From contig QZLH01000178.1 of assembly GCA_003833135.1 (NCBI GenBank), positions 22,307 through 66,045 on the forward strand: a DNA stretch of 43,739 nucleotides, written 5' to 3'. Positions 22,773 to 36,000 of the stretch are shown here, in pieces (within the stretch, counting starts at the first letter, position 1; each line of letters starts with the position of its first letter). The position numbers and the translations under genes are program-made. Below the pieces are notes generated by a model. The model was not told the origin of the DNA. It worked only from the letters and a program-made list of their open reading frames with translations, and did not search any database. Origin of the DNA: Oehlia diaphana (Eukaryota > Glomeromycota > Glomeromycetes > Glomerales > Glomeraceae).

Positions 22773-24985
22773 CAATCAAAGTTCGTTATAGTAAACTTTT
22801 AGTTCTATCCAATTTTGTTTACTGTAACGAATATTCACAAAAATGGGAGATTTCTTTATAGTGAATTTTATATGAATAAAAAAAAAAGTTTCTTATAACA
22901 CGAATTTTTTAAACTTTATTATTATTTTGAATATTTAATGTTGCATAAAACTATCTAATATGGTTTGTTTTGCATTATCTTGAATTTGCTTGTTAATTTT
23001 TGATTTTAAAGTATTAAGAGTTTTTAATTCTGTATAATCAACTAAAATATTATCAGATGGATTTTTAAAATACTGAACCACTTTCTCTAAACTACTTAAA
23101 GCTTCTTTATTAGAAATACTAATATTTGTTTTTGATTCATCGTCCTCTTCTATGTAATTATTTTCAGGTCTTGAAATTATTGCAGCAATAATTTCTTCAT
23201 CAGATAATAGCTTTATTGGTATTTCATCATCAATATGAATAAATTTTTCAGCTGTAATAGGATCTTGTAAATTTAATTCATCAATCATTTCTTGTAATTC
23301 TAAAGTAATTCTATTAATATCATTATTAATATCTTGATTCCAATCGGAATCATTTTCCTCAGGATTATTTCCTTCAAAATCAGATAAAATACCTGTTTTT
23401 CCCAACAGTGTTCAATTGTACTTGATTTTACAATATTTTATACTTCACTAATAAATGTTATAGTGTCAAGAATATCAATATGTATTACATTAGAACTGCT
23501 TTCTTGAATTAAATTGTACGTTTCTACTTTATTTGCAACTAATAATTTTCTATATTGAGCTTAAAATTATAATGTATGAATAAATGTTAAAGGAATTTTA
23601 AATTATAAGTAACAAAATATTAATAGAAAAAAGTCAATAATTGGGTTTACCTTAAAGCTATTGATAATACTGGCATCTAATAGTTGTAAATGGGCAGTTG
23701 TATTAGGAGAAAGAAAATATATTTTAATATTTGATAATTGAATAGTTTTGTCTAATAAATATGTAGGCGCATTATCTGCCAATAATAATATTTTACGATT
23801 TTGCCATTTCATTAATTGGTTAAGTTTATTTAAATAATCACGCCACACTGATACTTGCATCCATGCAATACGATTCCAATAGTATCAAACAGAAAGATCA
23901 TTTTTTTTAATTCCTTTTAAAACACGTGAAGTTTGCCACTTATGTATTACTAATGCAGGTAATTTATGATTACCATCGGCATTACAAGTTAAAACAACTG
24001 TAATACGATTCTTTAATTTTTTAGTACCAGAAATATAATGATCTGAAAGCGTTTTTGATAATTCTAAATTCCAAAATAAAACTGATGTATGTACATAAAA
24101 TTAATTAATAAAATTATAAATTTGCACTAAATTTAACCTATTTTTACCTATTTCATCAACATTATAAACATCACAAGGATCATATTGTTCAATAATTTCT
24201 TGCAAAATTTTGCAGATGCATTATTCGCTTCACTAGCTCTATTAATTTACTTTACATTATATCATTTTTAAATTTTGTTAACCATCCATCTGAAGCGGTA
24301 AAAGATGTTATTTGTAGCCTAGTTGCAAAATTCAAAGCTTTAGATTTTAATACATCTCCTGTAATAGTTAGATTTGATGCTAATGCTTACTGCATTCACA
24401 AATACAATGCAGATTCAATTTCTGGGTACTTGGCACCTCTATCCCATTTTTGATCTTTAAATTCCTTATTTGAAATATCGATGGATATCCATTTATCTTT
24501 TTCTTTTAATATTTTACAAACTTGTGGCTTTGATATATCAAACTTTTTAGCAAGATTTTCCTAATTATATAATGGATTATCTATTTTCCACTTGCATAAT
24601 TCTTTTTTTTCTGCAAAAGATAAACTTTCTTTTTACTGGTTCCTTTCGCTACTTTTCTTTTTTCTTTCTATTGGGTGGCATCTTGAGAACAAAGAAAAAA
24701 AAGTGTTAATGTGTTACAATGGATGGGTGTTTAAATTAACTAAAAATGATGTTGTGTTATAAAATAAATATTAATATCACGTGATATTTACTATAACGAG
24801 TATAAATTTATAATATATGTTCTATATTTAAATTTTTATTAAATTTATTATATCTAATATTAAGATTTAATTAAGAAATTCATTATAACAGATATAATTT
24901 TATATAGAATGAACTGGAAAAATAAAAAAATTTCACTATAAGCCAAATTTACTATAACGGGATTCACTATAATGAGCTTTGACTA
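22773..24985 (-). mobile_element. pogo/Tigger-type DNA transposon, inactivated
   Basis: The left end CAATCAAAGTTCGTTATAGT and the right end, on the other strand, TAGTCAAAGCTCATTATAGT are inverted repeats, and TA dinucleotides adjoin both (22771-22772; 24986-24987). The motif TTATAGTRAA repeats inside both ends, so each end seems to hold more than one copy of a binding word. The interior is one decayed transposase on the minus strand, described separately. Size (2.2 kb), TA target and transposase type agree with pogo/Tigger elements of the Tc1/mariner superfamily. Confidence 0.8.
22935..24681 (-). pseudogene. pogo/CENP-B-like transposase relic
   Basis: Reading from ATG 24681 (MPPNRKKK) across several frames gives the family's domains in order. 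First, a psq-type helix-turn-helix (LSFAEKKELCKWK .. ENLAKKFDISKPQVCKIL). Next, a CENP-B-type DNA-binding part (KYPEIESALYL .. ITGDVLKSKALNFA .. SDGWLTKFK). Then the DDE endonuclease (KILLLADNAPTYL .. FLSPNTTAHLQLLDASIINSFK, where the family has LLDNAPSH and LQPLDAGII). Last, an acidic C-terminal tail (22935-23405, ending KQTILDSFMQH) that is still an open frame of 156 codons. At least six stops and several frameshifts break it. The best-preserved pieces are 22935-23405 and 23603-23860. Confidence 0.85.
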
Positions 24986-24987
24986 TA

Positions 24988-27851
24988 ATGCTTTCATAAT
25001 TCTAACTCCAAAACGCAAATTGGTATATTTATACAGGATTTTACTTATTTATAAAATAGGTTACTTCTAGGCATAAGGTAAAAATCATTCTTTACAGATC
25101 CTATTATAAAAGAAAATTTTATGTTACATTGTTATAATTTTTTTTTTAACTAATTAACTAATAGAATTTAAGAAAAAAGTAAGGTAAAAATTATTAGTAA
25201 AAACTAATTTTCTATGGTGACCTTTTATTATAAGTAAGCAGAATTCTATTTATACTAGCAACAAATAGGCAATAGTTAGGTTGCAATAAGATGTATTTTT
25301 TTGATAATTGAATGGACCTTCAATCTTAAATACAAAATTGGTATATTTATACCAATATACAGTAATATTAGTTAAGTTGCAAGGCAGTAGTATACTTCTG
25401 GCAATCAAATAAGCTGACATACCATATAGCACTATATATAGTACCTTGGTATTATTCAAGATTGAATAGTGGGAGGATACTATAGAAGGAGGGGTACTAT
25501 TAAAAGGAGGTATATTGGAAGGGAGGTATATTTGATTTTATTAAATTAAATAAATTAGTACATAAATTTTGATTAGTATTAAGTCAGAATATGATTAGTA
25601 TCTGAAGTACTATTTAAAATCAAATTTTGATTAGTATTAAGTCAGAATATGATTAGTATCTGAAGTACTATTTAAAATCAAATTTTGATTAGTACCAGGT
25701 TATTTTTCAAAAATACTTGAATGTGGATTTGAATAATATCCCAGTACTATTTGAAGGGGATACTATTACAAGAGGTACTGTATGTAGCGCTATAAAGTAG
25801 TAATACAAACATCATTATCAATTTTTTAACCAATAATGAGATTTATAATTTACATTTCAAATTCTCTGATTTGCAGATCAGCAAAAGTTATATGATTAGT
25901 GCAGTAAGCATAATAAATTATGATAATACTATTTATAAATTTGCCAGATCTTTGAATATAATAATTCAGTATTCAAATAATATACAAATTCTAAAACTGG
26001 TGAACTAATAAAAACATACTAATTTCTTGCCAGTTCCTTATTACTAGTTCTATAACAACTCCAAAATACTATTAGATCACTACTATAGTATCAAGTTAGA
26101 TTCTTAAATTTCATATCTTAAAGATTAGCTAAAATTATAGTATAATGTTAGCTAAAATTAATTGCAGATCTACTGCATTACCTATCACTTTTTTTACATT
26201 ATTTTGGCATTCTAAAGGCAACTAAATAAATATGTATTCTCAATATAAAACTGGTAATTAGTATTCTATATAAATCAAATTTTTTCTTTAAAATTTGATT
26301 CAATTAAAACTTGATTCAGACTTGATTCAACTCCAAAATAATTATCTCAGGATTTAATAATTCAATATTAATAATCCAATTTTAATAATCCTTTTTAATT
26401 AATATTTCTTGTTACTCTGATTAAAATAAAAAAAGATCGTCAAAATTGAACTGTTAGATTAAAAATTATTCACAAATATATTTTTACCTTTTAGGAGCAA
26501 TTAGGGTCACACTGTATTATGATGAATTAATTCAACTGGTAACTAAATCAGCACAGAGGGATCAGCACTCTCATTATAGAACTAGACATTAAAAAAAAAC
26601 TGGAATACTAGTACTATTAATAAAGAATTTATTGTGTAAATGAATTAGAAATAAAAAGAAAACAATCACTATTTGATCTGCAATTTATTATACCATTCAA
26701 TTAGAATATGATTTTTAGCAATTAATATCAGCCAAACATTTTAGCTACAAAAAGATCACAGAGCAATTAAAACAAACAGATAACTAAAAGGTAATAAAAA
26801 GAATACAGAAAGGTGAAATCATATGAATAGGATTTTAACAATAAAAAGGTTGCAAAACATTAAAAACAGTAAGTAGCTAGATAACAATTTACTCATTTAT
26901 AAGTAGGTAATAACTTAATGCAAATAAGTTGCAATATATATATATACTGCAACCTACCAGCTAAAATAAACTGGAATCTTTTTTATGGTTAATACTATTT
27001 GAGATGTTTAAGAAGAAACTTCAGTAGGAAGAAAAAGAAATAAAAAACAATATTCTATTTATAAATTATGGTATCATGATTCATGAAATTTGCTCTAAAA
27101 AAAATGAGGTAATAAAGAGAATGTTTAGTCCATGTATAATGGCTCCCTTCGGTCTCCAAAATGTTAAAATATCACTGATAGTATGAAATCTCATAATAAA
27201 ATTAATCGGAAAATCACATGACAAGTGGGAGGATAATGAACTATACTGTTGTACAGAAATTATATTTTGGCATATTAGCCTTATTTGGTATAAAGGGTTA
27301 CGCATTTAATTTTTGTTAAACTTTTTGAGTTTTACAATATAAAAGTATCCGTTGTTCTTTTTATTAAATTTGTTCAGCAAATTGACAATTCCGTCCAAAT
27401 TTAGCAATTGAGACAACGCAAATAACAACTGGTAAACAAAAAGAATTTTTCGTGAACTTTTTTTGAATTATTATAAAGACAATAAAATACAAGTTTTAAA
27501 AGAAAAATAATTATAAGCTAATTAAAAAAAATAATTACAATGCATACATAAAATAATAATAGACTATTCCAGAATAATCTTTTTCAGTTGTTTTTTTAAA
27601 TAATAATAATTACGATTTGATGTAAAATCATATCTATTTCTTTCTCCATAATTATCATTCCCTAAAATTGAGCATTAACAATAATGGCAAAAAAAAAAAA
27701 TATTACTAATATAAAAATAATAACATTTTTACATTAATGTTTAATTGTTTTTTAATATTAATATTAAATAATACTATTATGATCCACTTCCTGGCTCGCT
27801 TAAATAAAGGTTATTTAATCATTCATGATTAAAAATAGTACGTCTTTTGTT
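24988..27851. other. AT-rich intergenic region with small repeats
   Basis: Apart from the inverted-repeat element at 25427-25797, I see no gene or clear element. About 25254-25314 is a near copy of 22549-22607. The segment next to 27851 should hold the 3' UTR of ZDS1. Confidence 0.45.
25427..25797. repeat. Inverted-repeat element with an internal 58-bp tandem duplication
   Basis: The left end TATAGCACTATATATAGTAC and the right end, on the other strand, TATAGCGCTACATACAGTAC are inverted, followed on both sides by GGTACTATT/GATACTATT-type words. Inside, a 58-bp unit beginning AAATTTTGATTAGTA occurs at 25564, 25622 and (partial) 25680; the first two are almost identical, so that duplication is recent. 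It is non-coding. I cannot assign a superfamily. Confidence 0.65.
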
Positions 27852-30800
27852 TTACTTTGTATTAGATGAAATTTTGTAAAGTCCGAGTGGAACATCATCA
27901 TCTTCATCATCTGCTGTTGAGTTTATCGTCGATATTTTTGACGAAATTTTATTATGAGGATTTAACGGCCTCGTTCCCGCACTTGACGATCGATTTCTTG
28001 GTATATTTATGAATTTACGCTTACTTGATGGTGGTACTGAGTTTCTTTGTGGAGTTGGAGAACCTGATTTTTTATTAGGTGATGGTGGTCTACCAGTTGG
28101 TGATTTTGAACGTCCAGTTGATGATTTCGAACGTCCATTTGGTGATGTCGGGCGTCCATTAGGAGAAGGGGATCGAACATAATTATTATTTTTAATTCCA
28201 CTACTACTTTCTCCTATATTGTCATCAAATTCTGCACTGGAGTGTAATAATCCTCCACTATGACTACTTTCGATTCTTCCATTGGTCTCGTCAAGATATC
28301 CACCATCGGTTCCATCAGAAAGATATTCATCATTATAATGATGATAACCATGAGCTTGAATCTCATCTTCGCCGCCAAAATCTTCTACAGTTTCTTCCTC
28401 AAATTCATTTGTGGACGTTGGTGACGTCATATATTGTTGCGATATTTGATTCATATCATATTGTGGAGCTTTATATGCTATTTCTGCACTTGATCCTGGT
28501 CCTGCTCCTTTTCTTGTTAATCCTGATTTCTTTTCTGCTTTTTTTCTTTTGCGGCTAGTTTTCTCTTTACCTACTTTACTTTTCACTTTGTGTGCTGCTA
28601 TTTCAGCATTTGGATTCCCACCACCTCCATGTTCAACTTGTTGCTTATTAATTAGTGATAAATACCAAAACATCATGTTGGAAATGAGTACTTGTTCGTG
28701 CAACGGACGTCGTGGGTTTGCAAGTTTGACATGAGAAAGACGGTAGATTGCACGTTCTACATGAATAGGAAGACGGTTATAATTGGTATATTTTGTTTTC
28801 TTATTCGAAATAATTGGCTGTGATAATGATGTAGTCGTATTAGTAGTTGTTAATGAATCATCTGTCGATTTTCCTTTATTCTGAGGCCATGAAAAAATGG
28901 ATGAAAATGACTTTTTCGGTGATTTTTCTCTATCTTTTTCTTTATCCTTTTCTTTAACAATTGAATCGTTGTTCTCGTTTTCATTTCTGTCAGATTTTTC
29001 AGATTTTTCAGATTTTTCAGACTTATCAGATTTGTTCTTTTTAGGTTTTGGTTCTTTTTCTTCTTTATCTTTTTCATGATCTTTTTCCTTATCTTTTAAT
29101 TTTTCTTCCGACCCTCCAGGCCATAGCCATGACCATGCAGAAGTACGTTTTGATTGTGTCGAGGATGTAGGTGTTGTCGAGGATATTGGACTTGTAGAAG
29201 TTGGTGATGTTGACGGTGATGTCGTAGTTGAAAAGGTCCCGGGTTTAGCGAGTTCAGATGTATTTACTTTTAATAAATTTGATTCATCGGATTGATCTGC
29301 TTGCAATTCACTTGATAATTCATTTTCATCTGATGCCAACGAACTTGTTTTATGAAGTGCAGGAGTAATCTGAGATGAAGATATAACTTCCGGTGCTGCA
29401 ACTTCATCTTTCAATGTTATACGTATAGGTCCTGCACCATCTTTAACATCTATACATTCAAGTTCAATGTCTTTTTGTATTTCTTCAGGTTCGTCAATTA
29501 TTTCGCTAGAATTCAGTTTCTTATCTACTTTATCAATAGTAATTTGTGGAACCGAAAGAGATTCTGATTTTTGTTTTGGTCTCTTTGATACTATATTATT
29601 TTCGGATTGTTTTTCTTTATCAGATGATACATGAGTAGATCTTGTTCTTCTATGTGCAGAAAATCTTCTAGGATTTTGCTCTCCAGCAACAGAATTTCTA
29701 CGAATTTTTGTGCGTGCGGCACGCTTAAGTGCTGGAGACATTCTTGGTACAAGGACTTTTGAGTCCACATCAGGAGAAGAATGTCGATCAAATATATTTG
29801 GGTCATTAGGATTAGAAATTGATCCTCCTTAATGTTATAATTTCCAATTAATAAATACAATAATTGAAGGTCGGCCAAGTAAATATGAGACAAAGGAAAA
29901 AAAAAAAATTTAGTTTTTTGACAAAAACAACAATAACAATGTAAATGTATTTTTAATTCATCCATTCATTCGAATTTTTTTTTTTTTTTTTTTTTTGAGA
30001 ACTTTTGTTATAACATTAAAAATGATATCAAAAATACTCATATAACATTAGTTTGAAGTTTTGCAAATGATGCAAATTTAATTAAATAAATTATTATCTT
30101 ACCCATAAACGGCGGAAGATTCAAACTTAGACTCCTTCGTAATATATTTAATTTTGTTGATTCTGAAGTTGGATTAATATTTCCATCTGATCCAATGTAT
30201 GACTCCCAATCAAAACCGGTCCATTTTTTCTCAGGTTCCACTTTTTTATCTGTTGTTTCTTCTTCTTCATCTTCAACATCTGAAGGAATATATTGTTTAG
30301 AAAGAGTTGATTTCCGCCTTCTTAACGACCCTATTCCAGAATTAAACCCATCTTTTGCATGATTTTTTAACCACTTTCTAAATTCATTTGGCGCTATTTC
30401 CGGATGCAAATGTGCGGGTACCCAAAACAAATGAGATGGATTGTCCGTTTCAATATGAAGTTCTTCAGTGACAGGTTGAGAATTTGTTAAGCAATCCGAG
30501 TCGTCTTCTTCTAAACCCATAATTGATTTTCTCTTTAGCCTCATTTCAATAAAACCTGGATTTCTTAATGGTGCCTCTGTTGTATCTTCTTTTGAATTAG
30601 AAATGTCTTTAGTAACATCAAAAATATGCGAATCTTTAGTTGTTATAGAATCTGATGAAGTTTCTCTATTATGTTCTTTAACAGAATGTTCCTGAGGTAG
30701 AGAAACGTTTATTTTAACTTTTTTTTGTTCAGGCCGGGGTTCTATTTCAGTTTCCGACATATTAGGCGAGGGACCAAGAGTTAAAGCATGTGTACTTTTC

Positions 30801-30922
30801 TCTCTGCTCGGATCAACTTTTGACGGTAAAATTTCTTCTGTATTATGTTCAGTAGGTCCAAAAGTTTCGTCCAACATTTTCGAAAATTCTAATAAATTTT
30901 CTCCGGAAGTTTCGTTAACCAT
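27852..30922 (-). CDS. ZDS1: Zds1/Zds2-like PP2A regulator (Zds_C domain), 2 exons
   Basis: Exons 30922-30103 and 29827-27852 give 931 residues; the 275-bp intron contains a run of 22 T. Start chosen at MVNETSGENLLEF; an in-frame upstream ATG would add a hydrophobic AT-rich stretch that looks untranslated. A conserved block near 160-190 reads HLFWVPAHLHPEIAPNEF. The Zds_C signature is near 615-665: YTNYNRLPIHVERAIYRLSH then KLANPRRPLHEQVLISNMM. In yeast, Zds1/2 bind Cdc55-PP2A through this C-terminal domain and control mitotic exit and polarity. Between lie W-rich patches (SAWSWLWPGG), a highly charged Lys/Glu/Asp tract (about 510-590), and after Zds_C a run of 9-residue units such as GRPTSPNGRSKS (a 27-bp DNA repeat at about 28085-28170). 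Most of the chain is likely disordered. The long C-terminal extension beyond Zds_C is unusual compared with yeast. Confidence 0.85.
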
Positions 30923-31804
30923 TTCATTTAATATATATAAAAAAATTTTACTATATACAATTAGAAAGTAAAAAACATATTTGAGCAACAAGTGACGAGA
31001 AAAAATCTTTTATAAACTTTTATCTCTTGGCGTATGAGTATAAAAAACTAAAATTTCAAATTTGACTAATAAAGTAATTTGTACATGGGGGACTTGGGGG
31101 TGCAAAAATTCAGTATGTCGGAAAAATTTTCCGGCTACATAAAGGAAATCTTTAATTTTAACTTTATATATTTTTCACTTGTGCACTTTCCCAAATAGCT
31201 TATTTACATTACGTAATGCTAAGTAAATATAATGCCGGAATTTAAACCGGGAAATTCACAGAGGCGGATATTTTAACGAGAGAATATTTTAACAAGAGAA
31301 TTATTTAGTTACAAATTTTTTTAAATTTGATCAAATTATAAAGAAGCGCATTATCATTTGAAAGTCTAATTAAGCAAAATTAACTATTTATCATCATAAT
31401 CATAATATTTACAATATTCTGTATACTGTATGTACAAAAATAAAATTCAATTAATGATAAGGGGATATGAAATATTCATTATAAATTTGTAAATATGTTA
31501 CAAACATTTATTATGAAAAGGTACTTCAACTGTACCTGAAGTTTATAGTTTATGCTTAAAATTATAAAAACTCAAAATACTGCTTTAAAAATCCTGTTAC
31601 TTATAAATGTGAGAAAAAGGAAAAAAAAACAAAACAAATAACAAATAAAAAAAAAAAAAATAAAATAATTTCTATAATGCTATATATATTGGAGCAACTA
31701 ATTAAAAGTAAGAAAATTTGATAATAAAACAAACAAAATAACACAAAACTAGAGTAATATCAATATAAATTTTGATAGAATTTTTGACTTTCAACGCATC
31801 CATG
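30923..31804 (-). promoter_or_regulatory. Region between ZDS1 start and UBC8 stop
   Basis: This interval must hold the ZDS1 promoter and the UBC8 3' UTR. A G-rich word, GGGGGACTTGGGGGTGC near 31087, stands out in otherwise AT-rich DNA and resembles stress-response (AGGGG-type) sites only loosely. A-rich runs occur near 31620-31670. No further gene is visible. Confidence 0.4.
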
Positions 31805-32791
31805 TTACAGTTCCATTTCCGGGACTTCTTCTTCATCTGAATATGAATCTACAGAACTTACTTCATCTTCTGAAGAACTTTCGTTCGCTGCGTCCGCTGC
31901 TTCTTTCGTAGCAAACCTGCTAACATATTCTAATATAAAAAAATGATTATATATAAAATATAGCGTAATTAACTTGATAATAATAGTATAGTGGGACCAG
32001 GCACCAGGTCATTTAAATCAATAATTGATGTATTACCTTTTACTTTATTTTCATATGCCTGTGGTTCTCGCATTAATAAGGCTGCTGCTTCGCCATTGAG
32101 TGGATCGGTGGGATTAGGATATCTCAAGAGTTGAGGAAGAAACACCTCAAAAATATTGATCATGTCTATAAAAAGTGTGAAATTATTTGTATAATGAAAT
32201 ATAATGAACATAATTAAAATCATAATTTATTTAGTTAATTACCAAACATTGGACTCCATGTCTGATTAATTACATCAAGACAAACTGACCCACTTCTATA
32301 TATCCATACAAGAGATTGATCAGTCAATATTTGAACTCAAAAATGGTTAAAATATTAATCAAAATATTTAGAACCTAAACAACTCACAGCTCATCGATAT
32401 TAGGATGAAAAATTTTATTCATAAAACCAATCGACGGAGATTTATACGGGTATTGGTCAGGAAGCTCAACATGAACTTTCCATACACCGCCGGCAAATGG
32501 TGCTAAAACAAAGTAATAGAAATTTAATTTATTTATATGGAACATAAATAAATATAGACGAATAATAAATTACGTAAAATAAGACATACTGTCCTCAGGT
32601 CCATGAAATCGAACATAAAACTCCTGCATGTTATCATTGACAAGAGTAACCTCATAATCGCTCATAAGACTTAATGATATCGTAAAAATTTAAGAAATTG
32701 GTAAATATTAAAACGTTTAATAACTCAGTATAGTAATATTAACTCACAGCTTCATAACATCAGTTTCGATCCTTCTACGCGGCGAAGACAT
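31805..32791 (-). CDS. UBC8: Ubiquitin-conjugating enzyme E2, Ubc8/UBE2H type, 6 exons
   Basis: Six exons joined by GT..AG introns give 181 residues; exon 1 is 32791-32748. The core follows E2 order: VKFY-like [20 protein letters not shown], then [17 protein letters not shown], then the active-site segment [12 protein letters not shown] (Cys near 85), then [34 protein letters not shown] and the acidic tail ending PEMEL are hallmarks of Ubc8/UBE2H. In yeast Ubc8 works with the GID/CTLH ligase to degrade gluconeogenic enzymes when glucose returns. Length matches UBE2H (183). It is divergent from PMS1 with 250 bp between start codons. I see no break in the frame. Confidence 0.95.
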
Positions 32792-33041
32792 TTTAAATAT
32801 AACTTGTTTTAAAAGAAAAAGAGATGATTAAATTGCGTATTATTATATCAGTTAAATATCGAAGTATAGTTAGTGTTCGCAAGTTGATTTATCTTCTACG
32901 GGTTTTTATGAGTCATATTTTAGATTCTAGTAAATTGGTCACATGGCTCGCGCCAAAAATCGCATCAGTACATGTTTGGCCGCAGTGCAGCCTCGCATAA
33001 ATAAAAAATAAGATCATTTTATTATTATAACCGCGTTAAAT
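32792..33041. promoter_or_regulatory. Bidirectional UBC8-PMS1 promoter with E2F/MBF-like box
   Basis: This is the whole 250-bp space between the two divergent start codons. It contains GCGCCAAAAA at about 32950-32959, i.e. TTTTTGGCGC on the other strand, which fits the E2F/DP and MBF-type S-phase consensus (TTTSGCGC). Mismatch repair genes are S-phase regulated in yeast through related sites (ACGCGT). The box is about 85 bp from the PMS1 ATG. Confidence 0.55.
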
Positions 33042-36000
33042 ATGTCGGTCAAAGCAATTGATACTTCTTCGATTCATCGAATTTGTTCAGGCCAGGTAAT
33101 CTTGGACTTAACAACAGCAGTAAAAGAGCTTGTAGAAAACAGTCTTGATGCTCAGGCAAAATCAATTGGTATAAACAAATTGTGATTAATAAAACGCGTC
33201 AATATTGCTTTAAACTTATTTTTAATTTATAATATATTATATATTTTTATTACTAACGCGTTTTTATTGTATCTAAACAGAAATCAGATTTAAAGAATAT
33301 GGCATCCAATCCGTTGAAGTAATAGACGATGGGATAGGAATTCATCATAATGATTATGAAAGCCTAGGTAGTCTTGCCTAAGAGATTATTCCAAATTTAC
33401 GAACAAACTAACAATTATAAAATCTAATCAGCTCTCAAGTATCACACATCCAAACTATCTTGCTTTGAAGATTTAACAGAAATCAACTCATTTGGCTTTA
33501 GAGGCGAAGCACTTAGTTCTTTGTGCGCTCTATCCAAACTTGTAGTCTCAACATGTACTCAAGAAGAAACTCCAACGGGTACCAAATTGGAATATGATTC
33601 ACATGGAAGGCTCATAAAAAAGTCTCCAATAGCTCGAGAGGTATCGGTATTATTTGTTTAGCATTTCCTTATAAAAGTTTGTAATTGATATCCAATTTAC
33701 TTATTTTCAAACATAAATAAAGCGAGGCACGTCCGTATTCTTACAAGGACTTTTTGAACCGGTTCCAGTTCGACACCGTGAATTTAAAAAGAATATTAAG
33801 CGAGAATTTGGCAAAGCACTAGTATTATTGCAAGCTTATGGTATCATTTGCGAAAATGTTAGAATTTCTTGTACAAATCAGTTAAATAATAAGTATGCAC
33901 GTAATATATTAGACATATGTTCGTTTTTTTGCAAATTTTATGAAATTTTACACATTATTACTTACGGTGATTTTTACTTTTAAATTCCTACTGTATCAGC
34001 GCAAAAACAAGAGTGTTAACCACAAGTGGGAACAATGACTTAAGAGATAATATCGCAAATATATTTGGTGCCAAGACATTAACTCAAATAATACCATTGA
34101 ACATAAATATGAATGTCAAACGAGATATGAGATTGCAAAAAAATGAATATGATGAAAGGTGAATAATTAAACAGTGTGTAATTATGAACAAATGTTTAAT
34201 TGAATCATATATTAATTAAATTGGTATTGAAGTGAAGGGTATACTGCTCATATTGTTGGTTATATTTCTAAACCTATGAAAGGATACGGCCGTGGAAGCA
34301 ATGATAGGCAATATTACTTCATTAATGGTCGTCCATGCAATTTACCAAAAGTAAAGAGACATTTTTATTCATTTCTTATTCAATTATTCAGAATTGATCA
34401 TTGCTCTCATTTTATTTCATAAAGATGGCGAAAGTTGTTAATGAGTTATATAAAAGTTTTAACACTCACCAGTATCCTTTTGTTGTTATTGATTTTCGAC
34501 TTGCGAAATGTTAGTGGATTATTTTACTGCTTAGTTAAGTTTCAATTCTTCATTATATCAAATAACTGACAGAATTAATATGTCTAGCTTCGTATGATGT
34601 TAATGTCAGCCCGGATAAAAGGACAATATTTATACATAACGAAATCAAAATAGTAGAGACAGTAAGGGTATCTAAGTAATTTCATAATTTTTTTCAATAT
34701 AAAAATTCCATATAATGAAGTTCTTACTCTTTTTTAGGAAGAATTAAATAATGTTCTGGAACCATTTCGGTCTACTTTCGCGTATTCTAATGTTGGAAGC
34801 GTGCAGTTGTCAATAGAAGAAAATGTTTTATGTCATAGGAATTCAAAGAAGGAGATTTCTTCACAAAACAAAAATGCCCAATATAGGAGTGGAATTTTAC
34901 TTGTGCAAGACAGAGATAATGGTATAGTCAGGCTCAATAACATTCAAAGCAACGAGAGCGTTAAAAGTGAAGAGTATAAGTTTGCGAAGTGTACTACTCA
35001 ATCAGAGGGAAGTGAAGTTCATGTAATGAAAAAGCTAAAGATTTCTGCTGAAAAATCAGAGATTGTTAGTTCTCCAAAAAAAAAGCTATCACAATTATTA
35101 TCTTCAAATACACTGAAAAAAAGAAATTATATTATTAAACCAATTGATACCTACTTAGTTAATGACCGGAAGGATTCTTTGAATGTTTCGGCGTCTATAT
35201 CATGTGATGATAAACATCACGATGAAAACGTTGATAAAGCTGATATCGAAGAAGAGGAGCAAATGGAAATGATCATCGAAGATTTTGTTGAGGTTCTTGA
35301 AGATGATATGAACGATTCTAATAAAGGTGTTATCATAGCCGATGATAGGAATGCTTTTAACAAGAATCTCATAATCTCTAAAGAGGATAATAAAATTTTG
35401 AACTTTTCAAGTAAGACACTTGATCTAGAGACTGTTATGATAGAGAGTGATTACGAAAGACAAGACATTGAGATACCATTTGATATTCGAAGATATAAAT
35501 TGATTGATACAAATCAGCAAAATTTTTGCAAGTATAAATATAAAAATAACGATCGCGATACACATTTAAATAATTCCGGAATCGATACTCAAGATAATGA
35601 AGTTGCTGAAAGAGAACTCAGTAGGGTTATATTGAAAAGAGATTTCGACTTGATGGAAATTATAGGGCAATTCAATCTCGGATTTATTATTGTTAAATTG
35701 GATAATTCTAATTGTAATGATTTGTTTATTATTGATCAACATGCATCTGATGAGAAATACAACTTTGAAAATTTACAACATCATACTAAAATCCAATCTC
35801 AAAGACTTATCAGGTTTTTTTTTTTGGTTATTTGATTATATAACATAGTCATTCTCTCATACTATTTTACCATTTAGTCCAAGAAAGTTAGATCTTACTG
35901 CAGCAGAGGAATTAATTGCAATAGAAAACTTAAAAATCCTACAAGCGAATGGATTTGAATTGGATGTAGACTACAACGCATCTCCCACTAATAAATTAAA

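Noticed and set aside
28007..29077. Minus-strand frames at 28007-28201 and 28850-29077, and plus-strand frames at 28549 and 28897
   Set aside because: All are other-frame shadows of the low-complexity part of ZDS1.
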